Assembly (NCBI GenBank): GCA_015060625.1
Contig: SUYC01000002.1
Span: 124,001-188,000 of the forward strand
Direction: 5' to 3'
DNA length: 64,000 bases
Source: Xylanibacter ruminicola
Lineage (GTDB): Bacteria; Bacteroidota; Bacteroidia; Bacteroidales; Bacteroidaceae
The notes under the pieces were generated by a model. It was not told where the DNA came from, did no database searches, and saw only the letters and a program-made list of their open reading frames with translations. Both the position numbers and the translations under genes were made by a program. Below are positions 1 through 8,247 of the stretch, in pieces; position 1 is the first letter of the stretch, and each line of letters opens with the position of its first letter.

Positions 1-84
1 GGCCAGCAGCACCTTTACGCCGAGAACACTGGCTGGACAGACTTCTATTTCTTCGAGTATAAGTCTGATAATACAAACTTATAA
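1..84 (+). CDS. C-terminal fragment of a protein cut by the window edge, possibly an acetyltransferase
   Basis: An open frame enters from the left edge and ends at TAA 82-84, giving 27 residues ending in TDFYFFEYKSDNTNL. The pattern of a short helix with LYAENTGW followed by an aromatic strand resembles the last motif of GNAT acetyltransferases (LYek-GF then a beta strand). Two further GNAT-type genes follow, which makes the reading plausible, but 27 residues are too few for a firm family call. Its stop overlaps the end of the convergent gene by six bases. Confidence 0.4.
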   Translation, partial: GQQHLYAENTGWTDFYFFEYKSDNTNL

Positions 85-595
85 GTGCTCGCCAATCATC
101 TTTTCCATCCAGATCATGTCGTACCAACGATTGAATTTCTTGCCGCACTGGTGGAAATGGGCAACCTTTTGGTAACCAAGGCGCTCATGAAAACGAACGC
201 TGTCCTGAGTCAGGTATTCGTCTTCGGGATCGATAAAGGAAATGCAGGCATTCATGTTCAGAATGCCCTGCATCTTTAATCGTTGTTCGAGGGCTTCGTG
301 CAGCTGCCGACCTATTCCGCTACGTTTATTATTGTTGTCAACGTAGATAGAGGTTTCAATTGCCCATTGGTAAGCATCTCTTGGCTTAAAGGCGCTGGCG
401 TAGGCATAACCAACCACCTTTCCGTTTACCATTGCCACTATCCAGGGATATTTCTGCTGAACGGTCTCGATGCGTCGGCAGAAGTACTCTCAACTCCAGT
501 CTTATGAGTCTTCGTTCGTACTCACACAATACATTGAGGATATCAGTAATCACGCCCTCACCGTAAATATTGGGTTCGTTTTTAACGTAACTCAT
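79..595 (-). pseudogene. Phosphinothricin-type GNAT N-acetyltransferase, 5' end disrupted
   Basis: From about 489 down to 79 the minus strand reads as the C-terminal two thirds of a Pat/Bar-like acetyltransferase: RRIETVQQKYPWIVAMVNGK, then GYAYASAF, then RSGIGRQL, the acetyl-CoA loop, and HERLGYQKVAHF. The frame is closed by TGA at 490-492 just before this segment, and the first ATG inside it (438) would give only 119 residues against about 165-180 in the family. Upstream, pieces that could supply the missing part lie in other frames (CEYE near 514-525, then TKTHKTGVE), which suggests at least two frameshifts. An ATG at 595 opens a different frame that runs across the same bases. I read this as a decaying gene; sequencing error is the alternative. 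The range beyond 489 is approximate. Confidence 0.55.
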
Positions 596-623
596 CACAA
601 ATATGTGTAATTTATCCCTAATG

Positions 624-655
624 TTTGTTTGTCTCGGCAACAATTCGTAATTTTG
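624..655 (+). promoter_or_regulatory. Bacteroidetes-type promoter for the GNAT/DUF418 pair
   Basis: TTTG at 624-627 is followed, after a 20-bp spacer, by TAATTTTG at 648-655, matching the TTTG / TAnnTTTG consensus of Bacteroidetes primary sigma factor promoters. The ATG at 684 would leave a leader of about 22 nt. Confidence 0.65.
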
Positions 656-683
656 TAGCGTCAAAACATTAAAAAGAAAGAAA

Positions 684-1208
684 ATGCAAGATTTCATGAC
701 CCCCCCGAAGCACGTAAACTGTTGTGCCAAGAATATGACTCTTCGACCATTTCTGTCTGATGATGCAGCAACAATTCTGAGTTGGTGTAAGGATAAGCAT
801 GCCTTCCGACTTTGGAGTGCCGACAGGTATAAGGATTTTCCTGCCAAGCCTGAGGAGATGATGGCGCAATACAATGGCGACAACATGTATCCACTGACGG
901 CAGTAGTGGGTGATACGATTATCGGCCATATTCTGTTACGACGTCCTTCTGAGGATAAAAGCATCATCCGTTTCGGCTTTGTGATTGTAGATAATACGAA
1001 GCGAGGCTATGGATATGGTAAGCAGTTGTTACGACAGGCTATCGAATATGCAAGGGAGAAACTCGGCGCTAAGCAGATTACGCTCGGTGTGTTTTGCGAG
1101 AATATTTCTGCCGTAGAATGCTACAAATCGGTAGGCTTCCGCGTCATAGGCGACGGTTCCTATTTGATCGACGGTGATGAATGGAAAGAATTTGAAATGG
1201 AATTATAA
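684..1208 (+). CDS. GNAT-family N-acetyltransferase (RimI/RimL type)
   Basis: This 174-residue cytoplasmic protein should transfer an acetyl group from acetyl-CoA to an amine; the acceptor cannot be deduced. The fold is visible in order: MTLRPFLSDDAATILSW (first strand and helix), a central strand around VVGDTIIGHILL, the acetyl-CoA loop RGYGYGKQLL after strand 4, and the closing NISAVECYKSVGF motif. The start at 684 fits the promoter, but the ATG 18 residues in (MTLRPF) is where many family members begin, so the first residues may be an extension. The DUF418 gene follows 11 bases downstream and is probably co-transcribed. Confidence 0.85.
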   Translation: MQDFMTPPKHVNCCAKNMTLRPFLSDDAATILSWCKDKHAFRLWSADRYKDFPAKPEEMMAQYNGDNMYPLTAVVGDTIIGHILLRRPSEDKSIIRFGFVIVDNTKRGYGYGKQLLRQAIEYAREKLGAKQITLGVFCENISAVECYKSVGFRVIGDGSYLIDGDEWKEFEMEL

Positions 1209-1219
1209 AAGTAAAGACT

Positions 1220-2341
1220 ATGTATCAATCTCGTCATCTGGCAAACACCCGAATCGATGTGGCCGATGCTCTGAGAGGCATCGCTGTGGCTGGCATCATA
1301 CTGTATCACTCGGTAGAACACTTCAATATCTTCACGCAGGAGCCAATAACTCATACGCTGGCGACCGACCAGATGGTGGCTGATGTACTGGCTTGGCTGC
1401 TGTCTGGCAAGATGTACGGCATCTTTGCTATGCTTTTCGGTTTAAGTTTCTTCATCATGAACGATAATCAGCAGCAGAAAGGCAATAATTTCTCTGGGCG
1501 CTTTGCTTGGCGCATGTGCCTGTTGTTCCTCTTCGGCATAGTCAATGTGGCTTTCTACGATGGCGACATTCTGATGCTTTATGCCTGTTATGGTCTGCTG
1601 CTCATCCCAATCAGTTATCTGCCGTCGAAATGGGTGTGGTGCATAATCGCCTTATTAGCCATCCAGCCTGTAGAACTCTTTTGTCTGCTGACTGGCACCA
1701 CCATCGACCACACCACCTTGTGGGAAGTGTATAGCAAGATCAACAGTGCCCATGAGCATGGTACATTCTGTGAGAATACCCTTACCAACCTGCGATATGG
1801 ATTTGAGGTGAATTTCCGCTTCAATATCTTCAGCGGGCGACTGACCCAGCTGCTGTGCCTGTTTATTTTAGGTATGCAGTTGGGCCGCCAGCGTATGTTT
1901 TATAACGAAGGGCGTAATTTGCAGATATGGCATCAGCTGTTATGGCGATCGGCGTTGGTGGTGGTTGTGCTGAGTATTGTGGATTTTAGCGAGATAGCCT
2001 CGTGGCTTAACCCGATCTACAATCTGGCGATATTGATGATGATTGTGTCGACCATCGTTTCGGCATGGTATGCTTCAGAGGGCGTGCGCAAGGTGTTGCA
2101 TCATTTGTGTATTTTCGGGCGTATGAGTCTTACTAACTATCTGCTCCAGTCCGTCATCGGCTGTGCTATCTTCTGCGGCTATGGCCTGGCTTGCTATCGC
2201 CATTTAGGTGTTACCTATGCTGTGATGGTAGGATGTGGCATGGTTGTTTGTCAGTATCTCTTTGCCAGATATTGGTTCTCCAATCATCCTCGCGGTCCGT
2301 TAGAGGGGCTTTGGAGAAAACTGACATGGATGAGGTTGTGA
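1220..2341 (+). CDS. DUF418-type polytopic membrane protein (YeiB-like)
   Basis: A 373-residue integral membrane protein with the family signature near the N-terminus (RIDVADALRGIAVAGIILYH) and about nine or ten hydrophobic segments. The C-terminal third (LCIFGRMSLTNYLLQSVIGC, then RYWFSNHPRGPLEGLWRKLTW) is the conserved DUF418 core. Bacterial relatives are annotated as putative transporters or membrane acyltransferase-like proteins, but their function is not established. It follows the acetyltransferase by 11 bases. Its 3' end overlaps a short frame of unknown nature by 16 bases. Confidence 0.85.
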   Translation: MYQSRHLANTRIDVADALRGIAVAGIILYHSVEHFNIFTQEPITHTLATDQMVADVLAWLLSGKMYGIFAMLFGLSFFIMNDNQQQKGNNFSGRFAWRMCLLFLFGIVNVAFYDGDILMLYACYGLLLIPISYLPSKWVWCIIALLAIQPVELFCLLTGTTIDHTTLWEVYSKINSAHEHGTFCENTLTNLRYGFEVNFRFNIFSGRLTQLLCLFILGMQLGRQRMFYNEGRNLQIWHQLLWRSALVVVVLSIVDFSEIASWLNPIYNLAILMMIVSTIVSAWYASEGVRKVLHHLCIFGRMSLTNYLLQSVIGCAIFCGYGLACYRHLGVTYAVMVGCGMVVCQYLFARYWFSNHPRGPLEGLWRKLTWMRL

Positions 2342-2568
2342 CTGCTGACGGATGTTTTACCAACCGTTCCGACCTTTCACTGCAGTATATGATCGACCAT
2401 GGGTTACGTGGCCGTTCCGACATTCCCAATCCCTTCCATCCGGGAAGCACTTACGATAATTTCCAGGCTTCTCGCATCGTGCCTGATGCTGTCAAGACAT
2501 TAGAGAGGCTGGGCTATCTGAATTGCGGCCCTTACTTGAGCCATATTGCTGCGCGAAACGGGGAGTGA
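2326..2568 (+). CDS. Short unidentified reading frame, possibly a gene remnant
   Basis: An 80-residue frame starts inside the end of the DUF418 gene and runs into the convergent LytTR gene. The first 60 residues (SDLSLQYMIDHGLRGRSDIP, NPFHPGSTYDNFQASRIVPD) have the composition of a real protein, with Gly/Pro turns and a helix AVKTLERLGYL. The last 23 residues lie on the antisense strand of the LytTR coding end and look accidental. I do not recognise the family. It may be the truncated remainder of a larger gene lost by deletion. Confidence 0.3.
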   Translation: MDEVVTADGCFTNRSDLSLQYMIDHGLRGRSDIPNPFHPGSTYDNFQASRIVPDAVKTLERLGYLNCGPYLSHIAARNGE

Positions 2569-3399
2569 TTCGTGACAGTGCTTGATGAGCAGCTGAGTAG
2601 TGCCGGAATGTGTGGCAATCTGCTCTACCTGCCCCAGGTTGACCATGAATGCACGGTGGCAACGGACTATCATTGGATAGGACTCAAGCGTTTCCTCCAT
2701 GAGTTTCATCGTGGCGCGAAGCATGTCGGTATGTACCTGATTGTTGCGCAGATGACTGACCCTGACGTAATTGCCCACAGCCTCTATATATAATAGGTCG
2801 GAAATCTGTAACGTCACCGATTCGTTAGTGGTACCAGTGAGTGTGAGCTCTTGCGGTTGAGAATTCTCAACGGAGTGTTCTGCTTCGTTCGGCAATGGTT
2901 GTTCGGGCTCCTGCATCTTCTTCAATTCCTCGTTCAGCAGCCGCGTATCTTCCAGTTCTATCGCTAAATATTTGCTACGGTACTTGAAGCGCCAATAGAG
3001 TCCGATGGCGAACGAGCAGAAGGCAATGATGGCAAGGGTTTCAAGGAAATTGACAACTGAAAGCTGGTTGCCTGCATCATGTTCGTTCAGCACGAAATGG
3101 CGATAGAGGCAGATGCTCAATGCCACGAGCGGTGTATTGATAAGTTGAAATCTGAGGTTGCGGCGGATGATGTATTCGGCGCCTTTCTTGAATGACCTCG
3201 GCATCTTGACAACATATTTCAGGATGATGTCCGTCATCATGCAGATGAGGAAGCCAATCACTCCCAACACTATCAGATGTGCATATCCCTGCCATTGCCA
3301 ATCCGACATCCAGAAAGGCTTGAACACTGCCAGTGCCACTACTGTAAACGTAGTGCTGATAATTCTCGTTGTTATCGTTTCTTTGCGTCCTTGTTTCAT
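2500..3399 (-). CDS. Membrane-anchored LytTR-family DNA-binding regulator
   Basis: This 299-residue regulator has about four transmembrane helices in its first half (for example TFTVVALAVFKPFW, LIVLGVIGFLICMMTDIIL and TLAIIAFCSFAIGLYW), a charged linker of about 40 residues, and a LytTR DNA-binding domain from about residue 195 to the end (ISDLLYIEAVGNYVRVSH, MIVRCHRAFMVNL, LPVSRSN). It has no receiver domain, so signal input is probably through the membrane part. The start is set at ATG 3399 (MKQGRKET); a longer frame upstream would run through the -7 element. It is transcribed away from the TonB-plug gene at 3594, and the region between them carries direct repeats suited to a LytTR dimer, so that gene is the likely target. 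Confidence 0.85.
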   Translation of the reverse strand: MKQGRKETITTRIISTTFTVVALAVFKPFWMSDWQWQGYAHLIVLGVIGFLICMMTDIILKYVVKMPRSFKKGAEYIIRRNLRFQLINTPLVALSICLYRHFVLNEHDAGNQLSVVNFLETLAIIAFCSFAIGLYWRFKYRSKYLAIELEDTRLLNEELKKMQEPEQPLPNEAEHSVENSQPQELTLTGTTNESVTLQISDLLYIEAVGNYVRVSHLRNNQVHTDMLRATMKLMEETLESYPMIVRCHRAFMVNLGQVEQIATHSGTTQLLIKHCHESLPVSRSNMAQVRAAIQIAQPL

Positions 3400-3407
3400 A
3401 CAAGCCG

Positions 3408-3415
3408 CAAAGATA
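3408..3415 (-). promoter_or_regulatory. -7 element of the LytTR gene, almost no leader
   Basis: On the minus strand TATCTTTG lies at 3415-3408, with only eight bases between it and the ATG at 3399. Transcription normally starts a few bases past the -7 box, so the mRNA would have a leader of a few nucleotides at most. Confidence 0.55.
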
Positions 3416-3503
3416 CAAAGAAGCGAGTAAAAAAACAAACAATTTCTCACATTTTTAAAAATTGTCGTACTCTCTGTTGCATTTCCATGCTGTTATCCCT
3501 GTT

Positions 3504-3536
3504 ATTCGTCACAAAAAGTTGCAATTCGTCCCAAAA
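3504..3536. promoter_or_regulatory. Candidate LytTR operator: two direct repeats 20 bp apart
   Basis: ATTCGTCaCAAAA at 3504-3516 is repeated as ATTCGTCcCAAAA at 3524-3536, one mismatch in 13, exactly 20 bp apart. LytTR proteins (AgrA, ComE, AlgR, VirR) bind direct repeats about two helical turns apart, and this pair lies between a LytTR gene and its divergent neighbour. That this regulator binds here is inference. Confidence 0.55.
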
Positions 3537-3558
3537 TAGGGGAGGATTGCAACTTTTT
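3513..3558. repeat. Perfect 13-bp inverted repeat upstream of the TonB-plug gene
   Basis: AAAAAGTTGCAAT at 3513-3525 is the exact reverse complement of 3546-3558, with a 20-base loop holding the second ATTCGTC repeat. It could be an operator or a stem-loop in the leader of the gene at 3594. The trailing T-run also resembles a terminator, but the nearest upstream gene points the other way. Confidence 0.6.
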
Positions 3559-3593
3559 TATGCTTATGTAGCATCAAATAGGCAAAACATTAA

Positions 3594-5963
3594 ATGAACA
3601 GAAAAATGAAAAAAATTAGTTTGAAAATAGTAGCTTTGATAGCTGCAATGATGATGTGTTTATCAGCCGAGGCTATGACCGAGGATGTAGGTGGACGAGT
3701 AATTGACGCGCATGGTGAACCTTTGCCATTTGTGAGTGTGGCACTGCTCGCATCCGACTCTACTTATATACAAGGTTCAACGAGCGATGTGGATGGTTTC
3801 TTCCAGATTAAAGTCTCTGAGGTCTGTTGCATTCTACGATTCTCGTATATCGGATATCGTACCAAGTATGTTGACGTAAAGGGAATGGAAATCGGTACCA
3901 TCCAGATGGAGGAAGATCAGGCGATGCTCAGTGAGATAGTGGTGAAGGGCCAGATGCCTAAAACCAAGCTGACAGGCAACTCGATGATTACCACCATTCA
4001 GGGCACCATCTTAGGCAAGTCGGGTACTGCTCAGGAAATGCTGGCCAAGGTACCAGGCATAACACTGAAAGGTGAAGACCTGGAGGTGCTGGGAAAGGGT
4101 ACACCTATCTTTTATATTAACGGAAGAAAGATGCAGGATAAGGATGAACTGAAACGACTGCGTTCAGAAGAGATACAGAGCGTAGAGGTGATTACTAATC
4201 CTGGTGCGCAGTACGATGCCACCATTTCGGCTGTAGTACGTATCAAGACTGTTCGTCGTGAGGGGGCTGGTTTGGGTTTCGACCTGATGGCTGCCAACAA
4301 TCAGAACCTGACGTTCGGCTTCAGCGATCCCAGTAGCACGCTAAACCTGCGTTATCGTCACAACAATCTGGACCTGTTTGGTATGGTTAACTATTGGAAA
4401 TGGGATAGTCCTAACGATCTGCGTATTACGCAATCTACCTTCCTTAAGACTGATGAAGGTATTAGGAATATTCTTCAAGATAGCTACATTCGCAATGACT
4501 GGCAGGGACAAGGCTTGAATTATAATTTCGGATTCAACTGGCAGATTAACGACAAGCACTCTCTGGGTGCCAGAGTGGAACGTCACAACCAGTTTAAAAC
4601 GCATAATGATATGTGGGTGAATACCGAAAACAATCTTACTGGTCGCGACCTCTCGCATCAGGACGATCATACCCATTATCCATATAACTGGCAGAGCAAT
4701 GCCTATTATAACGGTCTGGTGGGCAAACTGAACATCGACTTGAATGTAGATTTTACAACAGCTAAGGAAACTACCGACAACCAGATTGATGTGTATTTGC
4801 CTGAACCTCAAACCATGCAGCAGAACTCGCATACATGGTCACGCCTCTGGGCTGCTAAACTGGTGTTGAGCTATCCTGTGTGGAAAGGACAGTTGCAGGC
4901 GGGAACGGAGATGAGTTTCGTGAAGCGACAGAGCTGTTCGGCTATCACAAATTACCCTCTCCCTTCTACTGATACGGATGTAAAAGAAAACAATGTGGCT
5001 GCTTTTGTGGCTTACAATGCCAATCTGGATAAATTTGGTACCGTAAGTGCCGGACTGCGTTATGAGCATGTGGGTTTTGACTATATGGACAATCAGGATG
5101 CCAATAATAATATGACGCGCTATCAGGATGAGTTCTTCCCCAATATCACCTGGGCAAAGCAGTTTGGTGCTATTCAGACTACGCTGAGCTATACTATGAA
5201 AACCGTTCGCCCGAACTATAGTGCACTGAGCGACCATATTTATTATCTGAATTCGTTTACCCTGCAACAGGGCGACTCGAAACTGAAGAATGCTACGATG
5301 CAGGAGGTGAGCATTAATGCCAGATGGAAGTGGATCAACCTGTTTGCTGCCTACGAGCGTCGCGACAACACCATCACTCAGGTACCAATGGCTTATAACA
5401 ACGAAGGTATCATGCTACTGAAGCAGGCCAATCTGCCTGACCCCGTTCGCAATTTGGCCATCTTCCTGTCGGTCAATCCCACATGGGGCGTATATAGCCC
5501 AAGTTGGACGATTGGTGGGCAGAAGTTTTGGAACACGATGACGTTCGACGATCCTCGTAGTGATACAGGTAAGACGGATGTGACCTTCACTAAGCCCATT
5601 TTCTTCTTCGATCTGAATAACACTTTCCGCTTCAAGCATAGTTGGCAGTTGGAGGCCAATACCAACATCCAGACCAAAGGTGACGTGCTGAACTTCCGTA
5701 TGCTCTCACCCTCGTATAATGTCAGTTTTGTGGTACAGAAGTGCTGGCTAAAAAACGATGCTTTGTGCTTGCGTGCCAGCATCAGCGATGTGTTCCAGCG
5801 TAGCGTGCAGGATGTAGCACAGGACTGTGGTTTCTTCTACGGTGTGCAGAAAACGCGAAGCCGTAGCCATCGTCTTGACATCTCTATCCGTTACACTTTC
5901 AATGCTCAGAAGAGTAAGTATAAGGGAACTGGTGCTGGTAAAGCCGAGCGGGAGCGAATGTAG
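3594..5963 (+). CDS. Outer-membrane beta-barrel protein with carboxypeptidase-regulatory and TonB-plug domains
   Basis: A 789-residue outer-membrane protein. Order: signal peptide (KIVALIAAMMMCLSAEA), a CarboxypepD_reg-like domain at about 30-110 (GGRVIDAHGEPLPFVSVALL, then SYIGYRTKYVDV), a plug-like domain at about 115-215 (LSEIVVKG, EMLAKVPGITLKG, IQSVEVITNPGAQYDA), then a large barrel rich in alternating aromatic strands. This matches the TonB-dependent-receptor-like outer membrane beta-barrel family, whose substrates are mostly unknown; no SusD partner is adjacent. Either ATG 3594 or ATG 3606 (MKKIS) may be the start. It is divergent from the LytTR regulator and ends 29 bases before the convergent SpoIIE gene. 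I see no good TAnnTTTG box upstream, consistent with an activator-dependent promoter. Confidence 0.85.
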   Translation: MNRKMKKISLKIVALIAAMMMCLSAEAMTEDVGGRVIDAHGEPLPFVSVALLASDSTYIQGSTSDVDGFFQIKVSEVCCILRFSYIGYRTKYVDVKGMEIGTIQMEEDQAMLSEIVVKGQMPKTKLTGNSMITTIQGTILGKSGTAQEMLAKVPGITLKGEDLEVLGKGTPIFYINGRKMQDKDELKRLRSEEIQSVEVITNPGAQYDATISAVVRIKTVRREGAGLGFDLMAANNQNLTFGFSDPSSTLNLRYRHNNLDLFGMVNYWKWDSPNDLRITQSTFLKTDEGIRNILQDSYIRNDWQGQGLNYNFGFNWQINDKHSLGARVERHNQFKTHNDMWVNTENNLTGRDLSHQDDHTHYPYNWQSNAYYNGLVGKLNIDLNVDFTTAKETTDNQIDVYLPEPQTMQQNSHTWSRLWAAKLVLSYPVWKGQLQAGTEMSFVKRQSCSAITNYPLPSTDTDVKENNVAAFVAYNANLDKFGTVSAGLRYEHVGFDYMDNQDANNNMTRYQDEFFPNITWAKQFGAIQTTLSYTMKTVRPNYSALSDHIYYLNSFTLQQGDSKLKNATMQEVSINARWKWINLFAAYERRDNTITQVPMAYNNEGIMLLKQANLPDPVRNLAIFLSVNPTWGVYSPSWTIGGQKFWNTMTFDDPRSDTGKTDVTFTKPIFFFDLNNTFRFKHSWQLEANTNIQTKGDVLNFRMLSPSYNVSFVVQKCWLKNDALCLRASISDVFQRSVQDVAQDCGFFYGVQKTRSRSHRLDISIRYTFNAQKSKYKGTGAGKAERERM

Positions 5964-5992
5964 TAAAATTCCCGTTGCTAAGGTGCACAAAA

Positions 5993-8068
5993 TCAGTTCA
6001 CGCCACCTAACTTGATAGCAAGCATGGTCAAGTCGTCGTTAGGTTCAGCGCCATTTCGATGCGACTCTACCGATTGACTGAAAGCATCGATAATCTGCTT
6101 GGCAGTATAGGCTTTCATTTGTTGTAACATCTGTTGCAGCTGGTCGTCGCCATACTGCTCCTGTGCCAGGTTTTCTGCCTCATTCAGTCCGTCGGTATAG
6201 ATAAATAGCATTTTGCCACTGATGTTGTCTAACTCTTCACCTACATAGTCGAGCTCAGGCCACAGACCGATGGGGGCATTCGATTCTACGTTGATGAACT
6301 CGCCATCGAGCAGTGGCGGATTATGTCCGGCATTGCAGTAGTACAGATGGCCGGTTGTGAGGTCGGCTTCGCCAATAAACATGGTAACGAACATACCGTT
6401 ATCGTTGTTCTCCGACAGCTCATTGTTCAGGCGGGTGGCAATATCGCAGGGTTTACGCCGCTGCTTGGCCATAGCGCGGAAAAGTCGGATGGCCTGTGCC
6501 ATGAACAGCGAGGCAGGAACACCCTTGCCGCTGACATCGCCAAGACAGAAGTAGAGCTGATTGTCGATAATCTCGAAGCTGTAGAGGTCGCCGCCCACTT
6601 CCTTGGCTGGAGCCATCAGTCCATAGAGGTCAAGGTCGCTACGCTCAGGGAATGCCTGTGGTACCATCGACATCTGAATGTCGCGAGCAATGCGCAACTC
6701 ACTCTCAATGCGCTCCTTGGCGGTGGTGGTCTCCTCAAGTTGGTCGTAGGCAACCGCCAGTTTGTGGTAGGCATGTTTCAGTCGGCGTGCAGCCAGTTGG
6801 CGCCGATAGAGGTAGAAGCTGAGGAAGCCGATAACAAGCAGTCCGATAGCTCCTGCAGCAATCATCAGGATATGTTGGGCATGCTCCTTTTGCTCTTGAG
6901 CCTGTATCTTCGACTGGTATTCGCTAAGTTTCAGATTCTTATTGTGGGCTTCAAGGCTGTCGTTTTCCAATTGTATGGTGATGTTGGCCAGTTCTGCATC
7001 GCGGTTTTTGAGTGTGAGCATCAAGGCCTCTTCTTCCAGTTTTTTGTGAGCCAGCTCTTCAGCCGCCATATCGAGTCGCATCTGCTGGTTGTGCAGTTTC
7101 AACTCTCTGGCTTCAAGTTCCACTCGCCCCAGGTCCATAGCAGCAGTCATCTCCATAAGCAAGTGGTTGTTGCGCTTGTTATTGATGGAGTCTCGCATCT
7201 CCCAGTATCTCTGTTGCGTGTAGTAGGCGTTTCGGAAATCGCCCATACGTTTGTAGATAAGATGGCGCATGTCATTACTGAAGAGTGGCGACAGTTTCTC
7301 ACAGAGGGTGAGAGCCTCGTCGTACTGATGATCGTTGATTTTTCGCCACACAGCGAGAACACGTCCTTGGGAATCGTCGCGACCATAAGCCTGTTTCGCT
7401 TTCTCGCGCTCGCCCCAAATATAGTTGAATTCCTTCTGGTATGAGGCAGCATCCTTGACGTGATAAACGGTAGTATCTACCTTGCTCAGACAGATGACCG
7501 ACCAGGCGTTCAGCCTGTGCATGGCGCTGATGTTAGGTTCCTTCAGGGCCTGTTCAGCATCGTGGCAGGCCTGTTGGCATTTCCTGTTGGTTAAGCTGAT
7601 TCTAGCCAGTTCTATCCACGAGGCTGCTGCACTCTCGTTGGGAAAGTTCTTGTGCAAATAGTCGATGGCTTTACGGAAGTTCTGGATACCCTCCTGATAA
7701 TCGCCCATCATGCTCTGTATGGTACCCATCACATGTGTACCAGTGTAGATGCCGTATTTGTGGTCGTGGTTCAGGGCATACTGTTGCATATCCTTAGCAG
7801 TGAGCTGTCCTTTGTTGCGCTGCTGGTGGTTGGCAAAATAGAGTGCCTGATTAGACCAGGCTTTGTAGAAGGTGCGCTCGTCGCCAGCCTTCTGGGCCGC
7901 CTCCTTCAACTGGTTTGTAATATCTATAAAAGCTTCCTCGTCGTTTTTGTTGTAGAGTTGGTACATTTGTTTCTGCAGTTGTTTGATGTCGTCATCAGCA
8001 ACTGGCTGTGCCCACGTCCCGATTGTGCCAGACACAAAAAGCATAATAAAAAGGATTATCTTTACCAT
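5993..8068 (-). CDS. TPR sensor with C-terminal SpoIIE/PP2C serine phosphatase
   Basis: A 691-residue signalling protein: signal peptide or N-terminal anchor (IILFIMLFVSGTIGTWAQ), a periplasmic helical repeat region of TPR type to about residue 330, a coiled coil (about 310-400), one transmembrane helix (ILMIAAGAIGLLVIGFLSFY), a second coiled coil ending in ERIESELRIARDIQMSMVP, and a SpoIIE-type PP2C phosphatase. The metal-binding acids are present: GGDLYSF, GDVSGKGVPAS, YTDGLNEA and EPNDDLTML. Such proteins dephosphorylate serine or threonine, often on anti-sigma-factor antagonists, but no such partner is encoded nearby. A second protein of the same architecture starts at 36079. Its own promoter lies just upstream. 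Confidence 0.9.
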   Translation of the reverse strand: MVKIILFIMLFVSGTIGTWAQPVADDDIKQLQKQMYQLYNKNDEEAFIDITNQLKEAAQKAGDERTFYKAWSNQALYFANHQQRNKGQLTAKDMQQYALNHDHKYGIYTGTHVMGTIQSMMGDYQEGIQNFRKAIDYLHKNFPNESAAASWIELARISLTNRKCQQACHDAEQALKEPNISAMHRLNAWSVICLSKVDTTVYHVKDAASYQKEFNYIWGEREKAKQAYGRDDSQGRVLAVWRKINDHQYDEALTLCEKLSPLFSNDMRHLIYKRMGDFRNAYYTQQRYWEMRDSINNKRNNHLLMEMTAAMDLGRVELEARELKLHNQQMRLDMAAEELAHKKLEEEALMLTLKNRDAELANITIQLENDSLEAHNKNLKLSEYQSKIQAQEQKEHAQHILMIAAGAIGLLVIGFLSFYLYRRQLAARRLKHAYHKLAVAYDQLEETTTAKERIESELRIARDIQMSMVPQAFPERSDLDLYGLMAPAKEVGGDLYSFEIIDNQLYFCLGDVSGKGVPASLFMAQAIRLFRAMAKQRRKPCDIATRLNNELSENNDNGMFVTMFIGEADLTTGHLYYCNAGHNPPLLDGEFINVESNAPIGLWPELDYVGEELDNISGKMLFIYTDGLNEAENLAQEQYGDDQLQQMLQQMKAYTAKQIIDAFSQSVESHRNGAEPNDDLTMLAIKLGGVN

Positions 8069-8098
8069 AAGCTTAGGTTTTTACTTTTTTACTGTGGG

Positions 8099-8129
8099 CA
8101 AAAATACAAAAAAAATCTCAATTATCAAA
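8099..8129 (-). promoter_or_regulatory. Promoter of the SpoIIE phosphatase gene
   Basis: On the minus strand TTTG (8129-8126), a 19-bp spacer and TATTTTTG (8106-8099) match the Bacteroidetes consensus; the leader to ATG 8068 is about 25 nt. Confidence 0.65.
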
Positions 8130-8194
8130 TCTCAATTCTTTTTTGTGCCATTCGCCACTAAAATATGTTGCCGCAGAACGGGAAACTAGAAAAT

Positions 8195-8223
8195 GAGGAT
8201 GTGCCAAAAAAAGGCACATCCTC
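8195..8223 (-). terminator. Stem-loop terminator after the M13 peptidase gene
   Basis: GAGGATGTGCC at 8195-8205 pairs perfectly with 8213-8223 across a seven-base A loop. It begins 24 bases past the stop codon of the peptidase, and an ATTTTC stretch follows in the direction of transcription. It also separates this gene from the SpoIIE promoter. Confidence 0.8.
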
Positions 8224-8247
8224 AAAAATGATGAATTAAATGATTAT

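Noticed and set aside
6323..7444. Long plus-strand open frame (373 codons) opposite the SpoIIE gene
   Set aside because: It is antisense to a well-supported gene, lacks a promoter, and its composition (Val/Leu/His-rich) is that of a mirror frame.
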